A stretch of DNA of 64,000 bases from Eutreptiella sp. 'Long Island Sound 2002'. Its lineage: Eukaryota; Euglenozoa; Euglenophyceae; Eutreptiales; Eutreptiaceae. A program made the translations under genes and the position numbers. The stretch spans positions 21,716,170 to 21,780,169 of the forward strand of contig OZ038399.1 in assembly GCA_964036045.1 (NCBI GenBank), given 5' to 3'. Positions 1 to 17,400 of the stretch are shown here, piece after piece; within the stretch, counting starts at the first letter, position 1, and each line of letters begins with the position of its first letter. The notes under the pieces are model-generated. The model was not told the origin of the DNA and ran no database searches. It saw only the letters and a list, made by a program, of their open reading frames with translations.

Positions 1-4298
<4,298 letters not shown>

Positions 4299-5443
4299 GG
4301 GCACACCAATATGTGTCTTGTTGCATGGTGGCTGGGTTGCAGGGCCAGGAGCTGCGGTTTGTTGGCAGCACCCTGTACATCTGGAGAATCAGAGCCTATT
4401 GGCAGCCCCTCTGCAGGGCCGGACACAGAACTGATGGTTTGCAGTAGTGGTAGGAGAGTAGGATTGTTGAACCTCGCAGTTTGAGCATGATTGAATGGAT
4501 TCCCTTGGCGCGCGCACACACACACACACACACACACAGCAGCTTAGTGTGGTTTGTTCTTGCGGTGTTTCTGCTCCTGACTCGATTTGCCGTGGTTTGC
4601 TGCGGGGGGCGGAAGAGGGGAGAATCGTGGGTTCCAGCAGTGCTGCTCTGAACATCTCCCCCACATCCGAAGCTGTGAATCAGTGTGCTAGTCGCCGGCC
4701 TGCTAGCGTGGCCTCATACGAACTTGGAACTCATGGTTTCGCTGATGATTGGTGGGATTGTAGGCATATTGAACCTCGCAGTTTGAGCTTTGATTGAATT
4801 ATTTGGGCGTCACACACACTCTCTCTCTCCTTCAGCTTTTTCCGACAAGGCACAGGAGGTCAACCACAAGCTTCATAGCCCCGAACCTACAGAGGTTCTG
4901 ATTCCGCAGAAAGGGTGGACCCACCGTCACAAAGAGGTCTCAGTTCACTGAGCCGAATGGGGCGGTCCATCCTGTGGCTGCATATGGATCTCCCTCAGAA
5001 ATAGTACCCGCGTAACCCGTCGCACAGCATCCAGGACTATAATCGGCCTTTGCCCTCAGAATAGTACAGATCACACACACATACACACGGGCGTATGTAA
5101 AACGGCACTAGCACAGTACTTAGTGGTTGGCCCACAGGATGGGGGTGGGTGAGCAGGTGGGAGGGAGAGAGTCGTGATCCAGAAATTCTGGGCGGGTGGT
5201 TGTCGTACCCTCGCCAACCCCCTCTCGTGGGGTTAGTCCAAAAAGGGATGCAGGTGAGTATGGCCGTGCACACCACAAGAGGGCTCCGTGCTCAGCAGCA
5301 GGCCATTGCTTAGGGGAAAATCCCCCCCCCAGGGGGGTTGGTGGCTCAGAGGCCAAAAAAAAGTTTGTGTACCTAAAATCGACCTCAAATCACCGGCCCC
5401 CTTATTGAATTTCATTTTTTGCCCGAGGAAAATTTTTCTGATG

Positions 5444-5512
5444 TGGGTGGGTGGGTGGGTGGGTGGGTGGGTGGGTCGGCCGGGGCTGGCCAGCAACCCC
5501 CCCCCCCCCCCC
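5444..5512. repeat. (GGGT)n tract followed by a 16-base C run
   Basis: GGGT repeats at 5444-5476 are followed after 20 bases by a C run at 5497-5512. The G-rich part could form a G-quadruplex, or could pair with the C run as a hairpin. Confidence 0.85.
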
Positions 5513-5704
5513 TGGTCACTAAGCAATGGCCTGTGGCAGCGATCCTCCCTGTCGTCGTTGGGGTCGTCGGGGTTTAGCTCGGATGTCAGTGATGCGAGGA
5601 AACGACGACGACCAGGTTGTGCATCCAGATTGGAGGTGCGGGGACTGCCAAGGGACTGACCACTGACCGGCTGGACAATCTGTGGCAGCGCCTCTGGCGC
5701 CGTA

Positions 5705-5783
5705 TTGATGACAATGCACTGTGAGAGATCCCGAAGTGATTCCGGAGGGTGATGACCATCGTCGTTCTATGGCCAAGCAACGG
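5705..5783 (+). repeat. Dispersed repeat family 'GGAGGGTGATGACC', copy 1
   Basis: About 80 bases closely resembling 37985-38040 and 60949-61075. The shared core contains GTGATTCCGGAGGG, then a block ending TTCTATGGCCAA. At the third copy the block runs directly into an R2-type element, so it may be the outer part of that element. Confidence 0.7.
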
Positions 5784-7359
5784 CCTGCTCAGCAGCCAGA
5801 AGGATAAGCGCCGTCCCTCATGCATTGAAAGTGAAAACCAGAATCTGATAGGAAGGTGCCTGCATCCATTGCTTTGATGGCTTGTGCTCAAGTTTGAAGC
5901 GCTGGCGCTGGTTATTGCGTCTCTGCCTCACGGCATCCCTGATGGACATCGGTCGGCTCTGCCATCCTCGCCCCCCCTGCCCCCCCCCACCCCCCTCCCT
6001 CACACCCCCCCTCCCTGTCTCCCTCCCTCCATCCGAGCCGGCCTCCCTCTCAGCCTTTGTGCCGATGTCGCAGCCCTCAGTCGCACGGCACAATGACCGT
6101 CCTGCGTACCAACAAGGCCCCGTCAGCACCGTCAGAAGCGATTGCGGTATGCAGAGGCAGTGTCGGCCTCCCTTTTGCGCTGCCTTCCAACGCGCTCCCA
6201 TTGTGCCCTAGACACAGGCACATGGCCGGGGAAGTCTGGTTTGCCAGATCTGATGCCCCCCCCCCCCCCCCACAGCCACCCCACCCACCCCACCCACACC
6301 CACACAGACACACAGTGTGTGCACACAGAAGTACCGAGCGGCACACTTCCTCAGCGTTTATGGCAAACCCCCGCCTCCCCAAACCCAGAGCCACGCACCC
6401 AATCCCCATGTTCAGTGCAGGCGGCAAAGCGACACGGGAGCAGGCAGGTCGAACCCCAACACGCAAACCCTCACGAAACCATCTTCGGTCAGAGGCCACC
6501 TGAGATGACCTGCTCCCCACGCAGACGATGGTGTGGGGGTGGGGGGAGGGGGTCTGAGGTTCATAATGGCGTTTGATCCCGGTACAGGGCTACACAATCT
6601 GTGGCCCCTCAACCAGAATTCAGTTCACAGTTTATAGAGTAGTGGACTTGCACTGCATTTCATGCTCCGCTGTCCTTTCACTGTCTGCTGTAGTGAAAGG
6701 CCCCGATGACATGTCGCTGAAGATTTTTTCTCTTTGACTTGTGCTGTGCACACCCTCTTGTGCCTCGCCGTACACGGTCGTGCACAGCATCTGTCACCCA
6801 TCGCGGGGGAAGAAGGGGGTGACCCACCAATGCATGCCTCAAAAGGATGCCCATGGGGCGAGGAACCCTGTATGTGTGGCCACAGGGTGGCGAAGCCAAG
6901 GGGAGACTTCCTCGGCACCCCCCTTCAGCACGCGACAGGGCACATCAATGATGGCATTTGGTCATACAAAGTACACAGACTGCGCCTGCACATCACATTC
7001 GGTGGGGTCTGGTGGGAGGGGGCCCCAAGGGGGCACTGCACTCAAGGTGCTGAGGGGGTCAATTTGGAGGGACCCCAGCATAGCTCGTCGTGTCATGTTG
7101 GGCTCCACAGGTCTACGTACCGCGCCAAAGGATCGCAGACAAGATACAAACGTATTGCCAGGGAAAAACAGTTGGAGGAGTCGGGGATTGACCGTGGCGA
7201 CCAGACCCCGGGGGGCGGGGGGGGATCCTATCACCAGCCCCCAAAGTCATGATGCCGGGGGGTAGGCAGTTCCAAAATGGGCACAGTGTCACGGTGGCAT
7301 CGTGAGCGGGCTCCCCTCCTCTCACACTTTGTGGACCCTTCACCCCAAACCAACCCCCC

Positions 7360-7455
7360 TATCCACAAGTGGAGGATTCCCTCCTCACAAGGTTAACAAG
7401 TGCACACACCGGGAAGTACCAACCAGCATACTCTTTCAGCCTTGACGGCACACCC
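7360..7455 (+). repeat. Dispersed repeat family R6, copy 1
   Basis: A block starting ATCCACAAGTGGAGGAT and including GGAAGTACCAAC recurs in diverged form at 28346-28440 and 35722-35800. The nature of the element is unknown. It lies upstream of the first recognised chitin synthase exon. Confidence 0.65.
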
Positions 7456-7690
7456 CCCCCAGGCGAGCTGGGATGGCAATGGCGAGGAGTCCCCCTTTGG
7501 GGCACAGGACCAGGCAGGTGGGACCTCTTGGGCGGACTCTCCACGTGTCCCCGAGCCTCTGTATTCGGTGTACAACCAAAACAAAGTCGCTTGCCTGCAT
7601 TTGTGGAAGCTGGGGAAGGGACAGCATTTGCATGCAATCCCCCGACCCGGCCAGTGGAGTGCCCTGTGAACGTACCTTTGCTTCCTGCAG

Positions 7691-7836
7691 CCCGACAGTG
7701 GGAGGGGGCTCCCGGGCGGAACCAGTGTGGCGTCGGAAGGTGGGAGCTCCGTGCAGCCGGACTCCACCGGTGATGAATTCAGTAAGGCCTTCGAGGCGTA
7801 CATGCGACTGGACAGGCGTTCACGGACATGTCGGAG
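7691..7836 (+). CDS. Chitin synthase exon 1 of the recognised set
   Basis: Residues 1-48 plus two bases of codon 49. Acceptor TTCCTGCAG at 7690, donor GGAG|GTCTGA. The sequence is hydrophilic and Gly/Ser-rich, then ends DEFSKAFEAYMRLDRR, which suits the cytosolic segment before the catalytic domain. It has no independent family motif. It is supported by its splice sites and by its phase-2 match to the next exon. An alternative in-frame acceptor after GTGCAG at 7756 would shorten it. The upstream frame closes at a TGA, so this is not a first coding exon. Confidence 0.55.
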
Positions 7837-10800
7837 GTCTGAAGTGTGGCAGGGGACTACTGAGGCAGGGGACACGTTCTGTTGCGAAGGGTTCGCTGCA
7901 TGAGGGGCGCACCGTGCGCTGTGTGAAACGTCGGCTATTTTGGACCCATGTGCCACTTCTGATTTTGTTCACCTTTGTTGGGGATTCCCATACGCAGTCC
8001 AAGTGCTCAGATAATGAGTTAAAACAAACTGCATCTCCCACTAAAAATGCCAGTTTGTTGTCTAAATCTGCTTTGCCTTGTGGACGGGCTCCCCCGGTGG
8101 CGGGTGGTTTTCAGGGAACGCTAGTTTGATATTGGGCCCGCGCTGTGCAGACACGCCCCCATGAGGGGCGGCGGTTATTGTTCTAACTGCTACGCCAAGC
8201 ACGGACTCAGCGTGCTCAAGAGGGGTGCAGTTGTTCAGCGAGAGCTGTTTGCCGTGGCTTGTTGTTGTTGCTGCCCGCGGTACACTGTCTTGTGTTTTCG
8301 GTTTTCGGTTTTCGCAACGATGAAGTCATTGCTCCACGGGTTTTCGGTGGTGTTGGGTACACTTTTGACAATCCCGCGGCATTCGCAGATGGTGGACCGA
8401 CGTCAATAAGTACGAGTATCTCCGCTTGAAACGGGAGTCGCTCCTGCACAAGACACAGGCCTTCCCCTTCGATGAGGACATACAATGCCAAGGCAGTGCG
8501 CTGATGGTCCTCACGCTCTACAACGAAGAATGGCCTGATCTGGAGGTGTGAGGCGGACCCGCTGCTGCTCAAGTGACGCTCGCCCCCTGGGCCCCTGAGA
8601 ATGGTTGGCAACATCAGGACCCCCTGCTCCCAAGCCCTTGGACTCAGCCCCCCCCCCCCCCCCACCGGGCCCTCGTGAAACTGCGCCTGCTGCCCCATTG
8701 CGCCCCCCTTTACCACTTTTCACTTTCACGGGCTCCGCCGGGAAGTACCCGTGTGGCAGTAGCTGTGAGACAGGAGCTGCATGGCATTGGCAGTCGGCTG
8801 TCTGGCAGTAGCTGTAGGGCAGCAGAGTGCATGGCTGTGGGCTGTACAGTAGGGGGGCTGTATCGCAGTAGGTTGTAGGACTAAAAAGCTTCCGGGCCAC
8901 CCACTGTGACAGGTTCCGGCCCTCATGTGGTGCTGGAACGCAGTGTCCTAGGCGCTAGGGTGTCTGTGACCCCGCGAGCCGGAAGGGATGCTGCGAGGGA
9001 CAGGTCGGGATCACGGTTATGCTGGAGTTCGGAGAGCGCCCGAGCACTTTACCCTCATGTTATCCTAATTCTAGATGCTAAATGTAGGGGTGCAATTTTG
9101 TGACCGGTGACACACCAATGCCAATGGGGGCATTTCAGGGTCCGGAAAGATTGGCTCGTATCTCCACTTTCCAGTTGTCATGGCCGGCCGGGAATAGGTT
9201 GTAGCTGCTGCAGTAGCTGAATGGCAGTAGCTGTCGGAACCCCGAGACTGCAGGGCTGTTGGGTGGTTGAGCTGTGGAGGGACGCCACTTGCCCTAAACC
9301 CCATCCCAGGCCAACGGCTGACCTCCGACCCCACCAAGACTAAGGGCCTCCTCCCCTTGAGGCCATGCTGTGTCCTGGGGTTACCACCCCTCATTGTTCA
9401 ATGTGGCCACCGCAGTCCGCCTCAGTCCCAGCGCGCGACATCCCCACAAAACAAATTGAAGAAACAACGGGGGTTCGGGTAACCAGCGGAGTATGGGGCA
9501 CAAGGACAACATCGTCCTTTGTACCATTGGCCTGCCTGAAGGGGTCATTGCGGTCTGCCACACGGAAAGCCGCCCGCACACGGGGGTTACTCGGTTCAGC
9601 CCGGACCCCGGCCCCCGCTGTTTGGCCAGGGGGTTCCAGGAGGGGCTGGGGGGTCAATTTTTTTTGGAGGGTTCGGGGACTTTATTTAAGTCCCTGTTTC
9701 GTTCTGAGCATTTTGAATGTACACAGGTGGGCTACAATGTCCTTTTACCATTCACCACAAACGACAAAAAGGTGGGCCTTCCGACAGACGCCCAACTGAG
9801 CTAGCACAGGCACCCAGCAAGGGGACTGCGGGAGAACAATTGGGTGCCCTGGTCCACAGAGGACAAAAAGAGTTCCGGGCACTGCCAGGGCTCACATGCA
9901 CCTGCAGTACTTTTGTACCTGACTGCACACACGTCATCCAACCCGTTGAAGTGCCCCGCATTCATGCTTCTGCAGCGAATCTTGGTGCAACCCTCCACTC
10001 GGGACGTTCGTGTTTGTGGAGACCCGGCGTTCTCTCAAGGGTCCACCCCATGGGGGGGGGAAGGGCGGGGGGGGGGTAGATGGGGGGGTCGGCTCTCGGG
10101 CCAAAGAAATGGTTTGTACATAAACTGGCCTCCAATTGCGAGGCCCTTTGGGATTCTTTTCTCCCACAAATGGTTTTTCCGATTATATGGATGGGTCGGC
10201 CGGGGGTTCATCACCCCCGCCCCAAAAGCCCAGTGAGCTGGCCGGTTCAGGTGTGCAGTCCCGTCCTATACTGGTATACTGGTACACTGGGGGGGCCCGC
10301 TGTGCTGTCACTGCCCGTAACATGCCTCCGGGCTTGGTCAAGGACTGGAAGTGGTCAGAGCCTTAGAGACTGTGTCCTCGGGATGTGACCCCCGGAACGC
10401 TTTCCCTCATCCATGCCAGTGAGCTGGCCGGTTAGGTGAGTGGTATGAGCAGAGGATGTTCGCCCGAAATGACCTGTGTTCGAACCCGGCCATCCCCTTG
10501 GGGTGAATCGGCCCACCTGCGCTGGGGGGGCTCTGCGGGGCGCCGACCTCCTGGTCGCAGGTCGGCCCCGGATAATCATAGGGGCGCTGGGCGATCCCCC
10601 AAGACACTCACCCCCCTCCCGCCCCTTTGTCAAGCAAAGGCTTCGTGGGAAGGTCAGGTGCCCTCACTCTCCCTGCGCCCAGTACACCTCTGCCGGCTCC
10701 CGGCTGCAGTGCTCAATGGCCAGCGTCATGCGCAACACGGCTATGTTCGCGCGGAAGTACGGGGACGCGGTTGTGTCGCAGATGGGGCTCGTGATTGTGG

Positions 10801-11167
10801 CGGATGGCTGGCCTCAGATGCATCAGAGCACGCGGGAGCACTTGGAAAGGTATCTGCCTTTGGTCACCAGGTCTCAACATGCCTCTGTATCAGCCAGGGA
10901 TAAGCCCACGGGACCAGGAACCGGGGAATCAGTGGCACCCCAAAAGGACAAGGGAGCAGTTTAGCCCAATTGTACCCACGGGTGCAGGGCTGGGGGGACA
11001 TAACAATGTGCCCACAAGGCTGCGGAGGTGGGAGGCGCAATCCGAACACAGTTGGATTGGCAAATCTTGGCACCACCAAAAGCACCAACGTTTCCAGCGG
11101 TTTCAGATTTGGGGCTATCTGTCCGGGTGCTCTTGCCATTCACCCGCTGCAAGAGCCAATAGCAGGG

Positions 11168-11247
<80 letters not shown>

Positions 11248-11389
11248 AGTGCGTAAGTGACCTACGAACCAGCCTCCTTTTGTACTGCAATTGTGTATAA
11301 AGAGCTTCAGAGAACTGCCACAGGCACGAACAGAGCATGGATTGAATCACCCCCAACGCCGGGCAATCGGCAATCGGCACACAGACACA

Positions 11390-11436
<47 letters not shown>

Positions 11437-14400
11437 CTTGACGATCTCAACAGAGCTGCGTACAGCCAACCGATTTCAGCTGCAGCGCCAAAGCCGCACA
11501 ACCCTTGGCAGCACCAAACTCCCTGACTGAAAGACAGGTCCTGAGACTCATGTACGATGGCATTGCTTCCTCCTAATGCCTGCCTCCTCCTAAGGCTGGT
11601 GCACAAGCATGCTGCCTTGTGCTGGGGCTCATCATCAGATGGGGCTTGGGATTGGCTGCACTACTTCCCATGCCACACTCCCGCCTGTGACAATTTTCAA
11701 TGGATTGCCAGGCCAAGGACACACTGCTTGTGTAATGTTGGTTATACTCATCAGCGGATCACCTTGCAAAGCTTGTTAGATGACAACCACGCAGGCCCAC
11801 AAATATGGGAAAACGCCACATACCTCCTTTTCAGGCCCATTTGCATACCATACCCCAAGGGCCAAATGGGTGGTTTAGCCTCTTGTTTCGCCCTTGTTTC
11901 CTTGTTTCGTCCAATAAAAGTATCTCCCCATGAGTTTGTGGTTGGGACCCCCCCCTTTAACCCCCCCCCCAAACTTGAGACCCACTTTTTTTGTTGCGGG
12001 GGCCAACAAAAATGTTGAAAAATGACCCCTCCCCCCTTTTGGGTCGAAAATCACAAATCTTTGCGGCTTTTTCGATTTTGAGCAGAAAAGGTATTTTCGG
12101 CTCCCAGCTGCACGGGGCTTGGTGAGGCGGAGTGGGACGAGTGCTTATGCGGTTTATGCAGTTGTCTACCATTTCTTGTTGTGTTGGCGTCTCATTGGGC
12201 CCTGTGGTAGCCCCCTTAGAGGGGTGCGGCTGGGGATGTTTTGACAGTATTCCCATGCTGGATGCAACTCGCCATGTTTTACAGACCCAAGCTTCGCCGA
12301 GGGCCAGTCATGGCCCATTGCAAAGTTGCGAAATCACCGCATTTTCCACTGAAAGTGGCTACATGAGTTGGCCGAAAACATCATCCCCTGACTACTCCTG
12401 GTGGGCCCCTGAGCCAGACTTGGGCGATCATTTGGTGACATAAACCCACGGGGAGCCATGTAACCCCAAGTCGGCCCCTCTGGGGGTGCCTATCATCCCC
12501 TAAAAGCGGTGGTAAAAGGGCTTATTTGCACCTTTGTGGGCAACACCTGCAGCTGCCACCTGCCACCTGGTCCCATTCTACTTTTTGCTTCAATTGCTTC
12601 ACGCCTGAGGGTCTGGGCTCGATCTCTGGGTAACCCCAATTGGCCCCCATGGGACCCCAGTGCTGAGGGCTTGGCCATTTTCAAGCCGCAGTGGCGTGGC
12701 TGAACAAACACGATTGCTCTCCTTTGGCCAAGCTTGGGTGATGTTGTAACAATGGAAATACGTATAAAACCGCGAGGGGACGTGAAGCACCAAGCAGGCC
12801 CACCTCTTGGGGTCCAATGGCTTGTGAAAGGGTGTCTCCAGGCTCTCTCAGCCCATTTGTAGGCCTGCAAAACTCTTGGGCCGCTGTGTGGCGCATCGTT
12901 AGGGGCAATTCTCTGCGACGTGGCCTATCCAAAGGCAGTAGACATTTGCATTGCCAACCCCCCTTGAACCCCTTCCTTGTTCTTATGTACCTGATCCTTT
13001 GCAGTTTTGGGCTGGTGAATGGCGGCAGCATGCCCTGGCCCAAGGTCCCAGACATGCAAGTCCTGCACTGCCACTACAACTCTGTATGGCACAGAGACGG
13101 CTCTGGGACGTACGGCCCGCTTCATGTGATGGTCGTAGCCAAAGAGGCAAACGCAGGTGCCGTCCCACCTCGAGTCCAGCTGCTTGCCCCAAATGTCTCG
13201 TGTGCCGGCTGTCCACCGGCTGATCACTGTCCCTGCCAGTACATAGGTGTTCAGGACTCAATAGCTGCATCCTTCACGGCTTTCCTGAACCCTCCAATAA
13301 TTCACGTCAGTCAGAGATGTCTCTAATTGCGTGAAACAACATACGGGGCCTTGTGGCATACGGTATGGGTCACAAGAGTGGCTGTCGGGTGCCATCCATC
13401 CTTCACCCGGCGGGATATCAGAGCCAACTTTTTGTGGCTCCCGTCGAACTTGTGCCGGAGATGGAAAAATGTCAAAACAGCATCAAGGTCTGGAATAGCG
13501 TTCTGCCCCCGCCCCTCGTCACCATCTTCATGTATTACCCACGCAAATCCACATGCCACACCCATGCACTGCAGAGGGTGTGACCGTTCCTCCCCCTAAG
13601 AGTTCTGGCCTGCCCAACGCTGTCGTTCCGAATACCCATCGATAGCAGGAGACAAGGGTGTCAGTGTCAGTCAGGGTGGCACTCAGCAACCAGTCGACAC
13701 TGTTGGGCATCTTCAAACCCCAGAGCCGGTTCCTGCCCCTCTTCCCCCCCCCCTTCCTCTTTCTTTTCCCTGCACAGCCCCCATCCCCTGCACGACCCCA
13801 CCCCCTGCAGCCTATACGGGCACATGCACCGTATTCGTGCCACATCCTTACACGTGTCCTAAACACCATGCTCCTGCACATACCCCCCCCAGTTGTATAA
13901 GCTACGCCCTTGTCCAAGCTACAGTAGGCGTAGGGACCGTATTAATTTGGAACTTAATTTTAATTCGGTACCAAACGTAGTGCAGCCACATAAGACATGG
14001 GTTTGGTGACGGATTTGCCAGTTACATAGAGTCATGGACACATTTGTTGTGAGTGTTTGCCCACTTGACCCACATAGCTCTGATTTTGGGGATGTTTGTG
14101 CATCATATGCCCCTTTCTTGCACCGGCTCACCATGCAATCCTCTCTTTTTGAACCTGAGCGCCCGGTGTTGGTAGTTGTATGTGTCGCGCGCAAGCTACG
14201 CCCGTGTCCAAGCTACAGTAGGCGTAGGGACCGTATTAATTTGGGACTTTGGCGTAGCTTATACAAGGGGGGGGGGGTACACATTTACAGACACACTGGT
14301 CGCCCCTCAGGCGTGGCCGACTCCCACAACGTGTTCCTCCGGGGCCTGTGCCACCGCAGCAGCCCCGAGTTTGTGCTGTTGCTCGCCGCCGGGACCGTCC

Positions 14401-17400
14401 CCCGCGATGACGGGCTGTACCGTTTGTACGCGGCCCTCCGAGAGGACCGGCGCCTCGGGGGCTGCTGCGGCGAACTTGTGGCGGAGCACGACTGGGGCAA
14501 CCCGATTGTGATGGCGCAGTGCTTCGAGTACAAGGTGTGCCCCGGAGGAGCCCTGGGCCCCCTGAGGTCCATTGGGGCCTCTGCCGGTTTCTATGCGCAC
14601 TCGCCGTCCCCCTCTGCATTTGATGATGGTGCCCGTGTGGCTGCAGCCCGCCCCTTCGAGACGAAGAGGTGCCAGGGACGACATCAAGGCTGCTGATCGT
14701 GAGGATCAAAGGACTAATTTACCGCTACCGTCCGGTCTGGACGCCCTCGCCACATGCTGAACTGCAGGACCCGGCTGCATCTCACGCGTGACCCAGTAGG
14801 ACCCGCCTACATCTCATGCATGATTTACAAGAACCCGCCTGCATCTCATGCGTGACCCAGTAGGACCCGCCTACATCTCATGCATGATTTACAAGGACCC
14901 GCCTGCATCTCATGCGTGACCCAGTAGGACCCACCTACATCTCATGCATGATTTACAAGGACCCGCCTGCATCTCATGCGTGACCCAGTAGGACCCGCCT
15001 ACATCTCATGCATGATTTACAAGAACCCGCCTGCATCTCATGCGTGACCCAGTAGGACCCACCTACATCTCATGCATGATCTACAAGGACCCGCCTGCAT
15101 CTCACGCGTGACCCAGTAGGACCCGCCTACATCTCATGCATGATTTACAAGGACCCGCCTGCATCTCATGCGTGACCCAGTAGGACCCGCCTCCATCTCA
15201 TGCATGATTTACAAGGACCCGCCTGCATCTCACGCGTGACCCAGTAGGACCCGCCTCCATCTCATGCATGATTTACAAGGACCCGCCTGCATCTCATGCG
15301 TGACCCAGTAGGACCCGCCTACATCTCATGCATGATTTACAAGGACACGCCTGCGTCTCATGCGTGACCCAGTAGGACCCGCCTACATCTCATGCATGAT
15401 TTACAAGAACCCGCCTGCATCTCATGCGTGACCCAGTAGGACCCGCCTACATCTCATGCATGATTTACAAGGACCCGCCTGCATCTCATGCGTGATCCAG
15501 TAGGACCCGCCTACATCTCATGCATGATTTACAAGGACCCGCCTGCATCTCATGCGCGACCCAGTAGGACCCGCCTACATCTCATGCATGATTTACAAGG
15601 ACCCGCCTGCATCTCATGCGTGACCCAGTAGGACCCGCCTACATTCCGTGCATGATTTACAAGGACCCGCCTGCATCTCATGCGTGACCCAGTAGGACCC
15701 GCCTACATCCCATGCATGATTTACAAGGACCCGCCTGCATCTCATGCGTGACCCAGTAGTGATTTACAAGGACCCGCCTGCATCTCATGCGTGACCCAGT
15801 AGGACCCGCCTACATCCCATGCATGATTTACAAGGACCCGCCTGCATCTCATGCGTGACCCAGTAGGACCCGCCTACATCTCATGCATGATTTACAAGGA
15901 CCCGCCTGCATCTCATGCGTGACCCAGTAGGACCCGCCTACATCTCATGCATGATTTACAAGGACCCGCCTGCATCTCATGCGTGACCCAGTAGGACCCG
16001 CCTACATCTCATGCATGATTTACAGGAACCCGCCTGCATCTCACGCGTGACCCAGTAGGACCCGCCTACATCTCATGCATGATTTACAAGGACCCGCCTG
16101 CGTCTCATGCGTGACCCAGTAGGACCCGCCTACATCTCATGCATGATTTACAGGAACCCGCCTGCATCTCACGCGTGACCCAGTAGGACCCGCCTACATC
16201 TCATGCATGATTTACAAGGACCCGCCTGCATCTCATGCATGACCCAGTAGTGATTTACAAGGACACGCCTGCATCTCATGCGTGACCCAGTAGGACCCGC
16301 CTACATCTCATGCATGATTTACAAGGACCCGTCTGCGTCTCATGCGTGACCCAGTAGGACCCGCCTACATCTCATGCATGATTTACAAGGACACGCCTGC
16401 GTCTCATGCGTGACCCAGTAGGACCCGCCTACATCTCATGCATGATTTACAAGGACACGCCTACATCTCATGCATGATTTACAAGGACCCGTCTGCGTCT
16501 CATGCGTGACCCAGTAGGACCCGCCTACATCTCATGCATGATTTACAAGGACACGCCTGCGTCTCATGCGTGACCCAGTAGGACCCGCCTACATCTCATG
16601 CATGATTTACAAGGACACGCCTGCGTCTCATGCGTGACCCAGTAGGACCCGCCTACATCTCATGCATGATTTACAAGGACACGCCTGCGTCTCATCCTTG
16701 GCTTAGTAGGACACGCCGATATCTCATGGATGACTCAGTTGGGCCTGGTCCCACCCAATCTCTCTGTGTGCCCAGGCGGTAGCGTCAAGTATGATCAGCG
16801 CATGCCCGGGCAAGCGCAGGCTTCCGGTCCCCGGCAGCAGAAATGCGCTGCCTATGCAGGCCTGGTCGTTCGGTCGTTGAGAAGGCGTCATGCCAAGCCA
16901 CCGCATTCTTCCCCGTGCCGTGGATCGCAGTAGAATGCCAACCGTCTTTGGTGGGGTTAGTGTGTCGTCCCAGAATTCTTCGTGGGTCTTACAAATACCA
17001 GCTTTCCAGTTTTCGTAGCCCATGTGCATCCCTGTCTTTTGTTGTTGTGCACCCCATGTGCATACCCGGGGGGGGGGGGGGGTAATACAAGCTAGACTTT
17101 CTGCAGTTCAAATTCTGTACGAAAATTTTGTACGCAATTTGTTCAGTGTTTTGAAGGATTTGTGCAGGTAATAACAGCAAGCGCCCACTGTTTCTCATGA
17201 GCAATTATTGGGAACCGTACATAACTTGTTCGTTCATTTTTAAGAAGTGGCACAGATTTTGTCACGCCAGAATTTGTAGATTCATATTTCCTTCCGCACG
17301 GAATACCCCCCCCCCCCCGGGACCAGCCTTGTTGTACCTCCCAGCGAGGTGTGTGGTATATTTGCTGGGGGGCTGGCCGAGGTTCCCCTCCAAGTGTCCT

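Noticed and set aside
5818-6576. Several overlapping 100-150 codon ORFs on both strands
   Set aside because: Pro-, Arg- and Ser-rich shadows of C-rich DNA, none with splice or family support.
10416-10505. tRNA-like segment with TTCGAACCC inside an intron
   Set aside because: Only six acceptor-like pairs form, and they overlap the T arm. At best a SINE fragment, so noted in the intron entry only.
10795-11434. Poly-Thr/His or Cys/Val ORFs
   Set aside because: They are translations of the CA microsatellites.
14764-16740. Regular short repeats that could suggest a CRISPR array
   Set aside because: Units are contiguous without unique spacers, both 32-base halves are conserved, and the array sits in a eukaryotic intron. 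It is a minisatellite.
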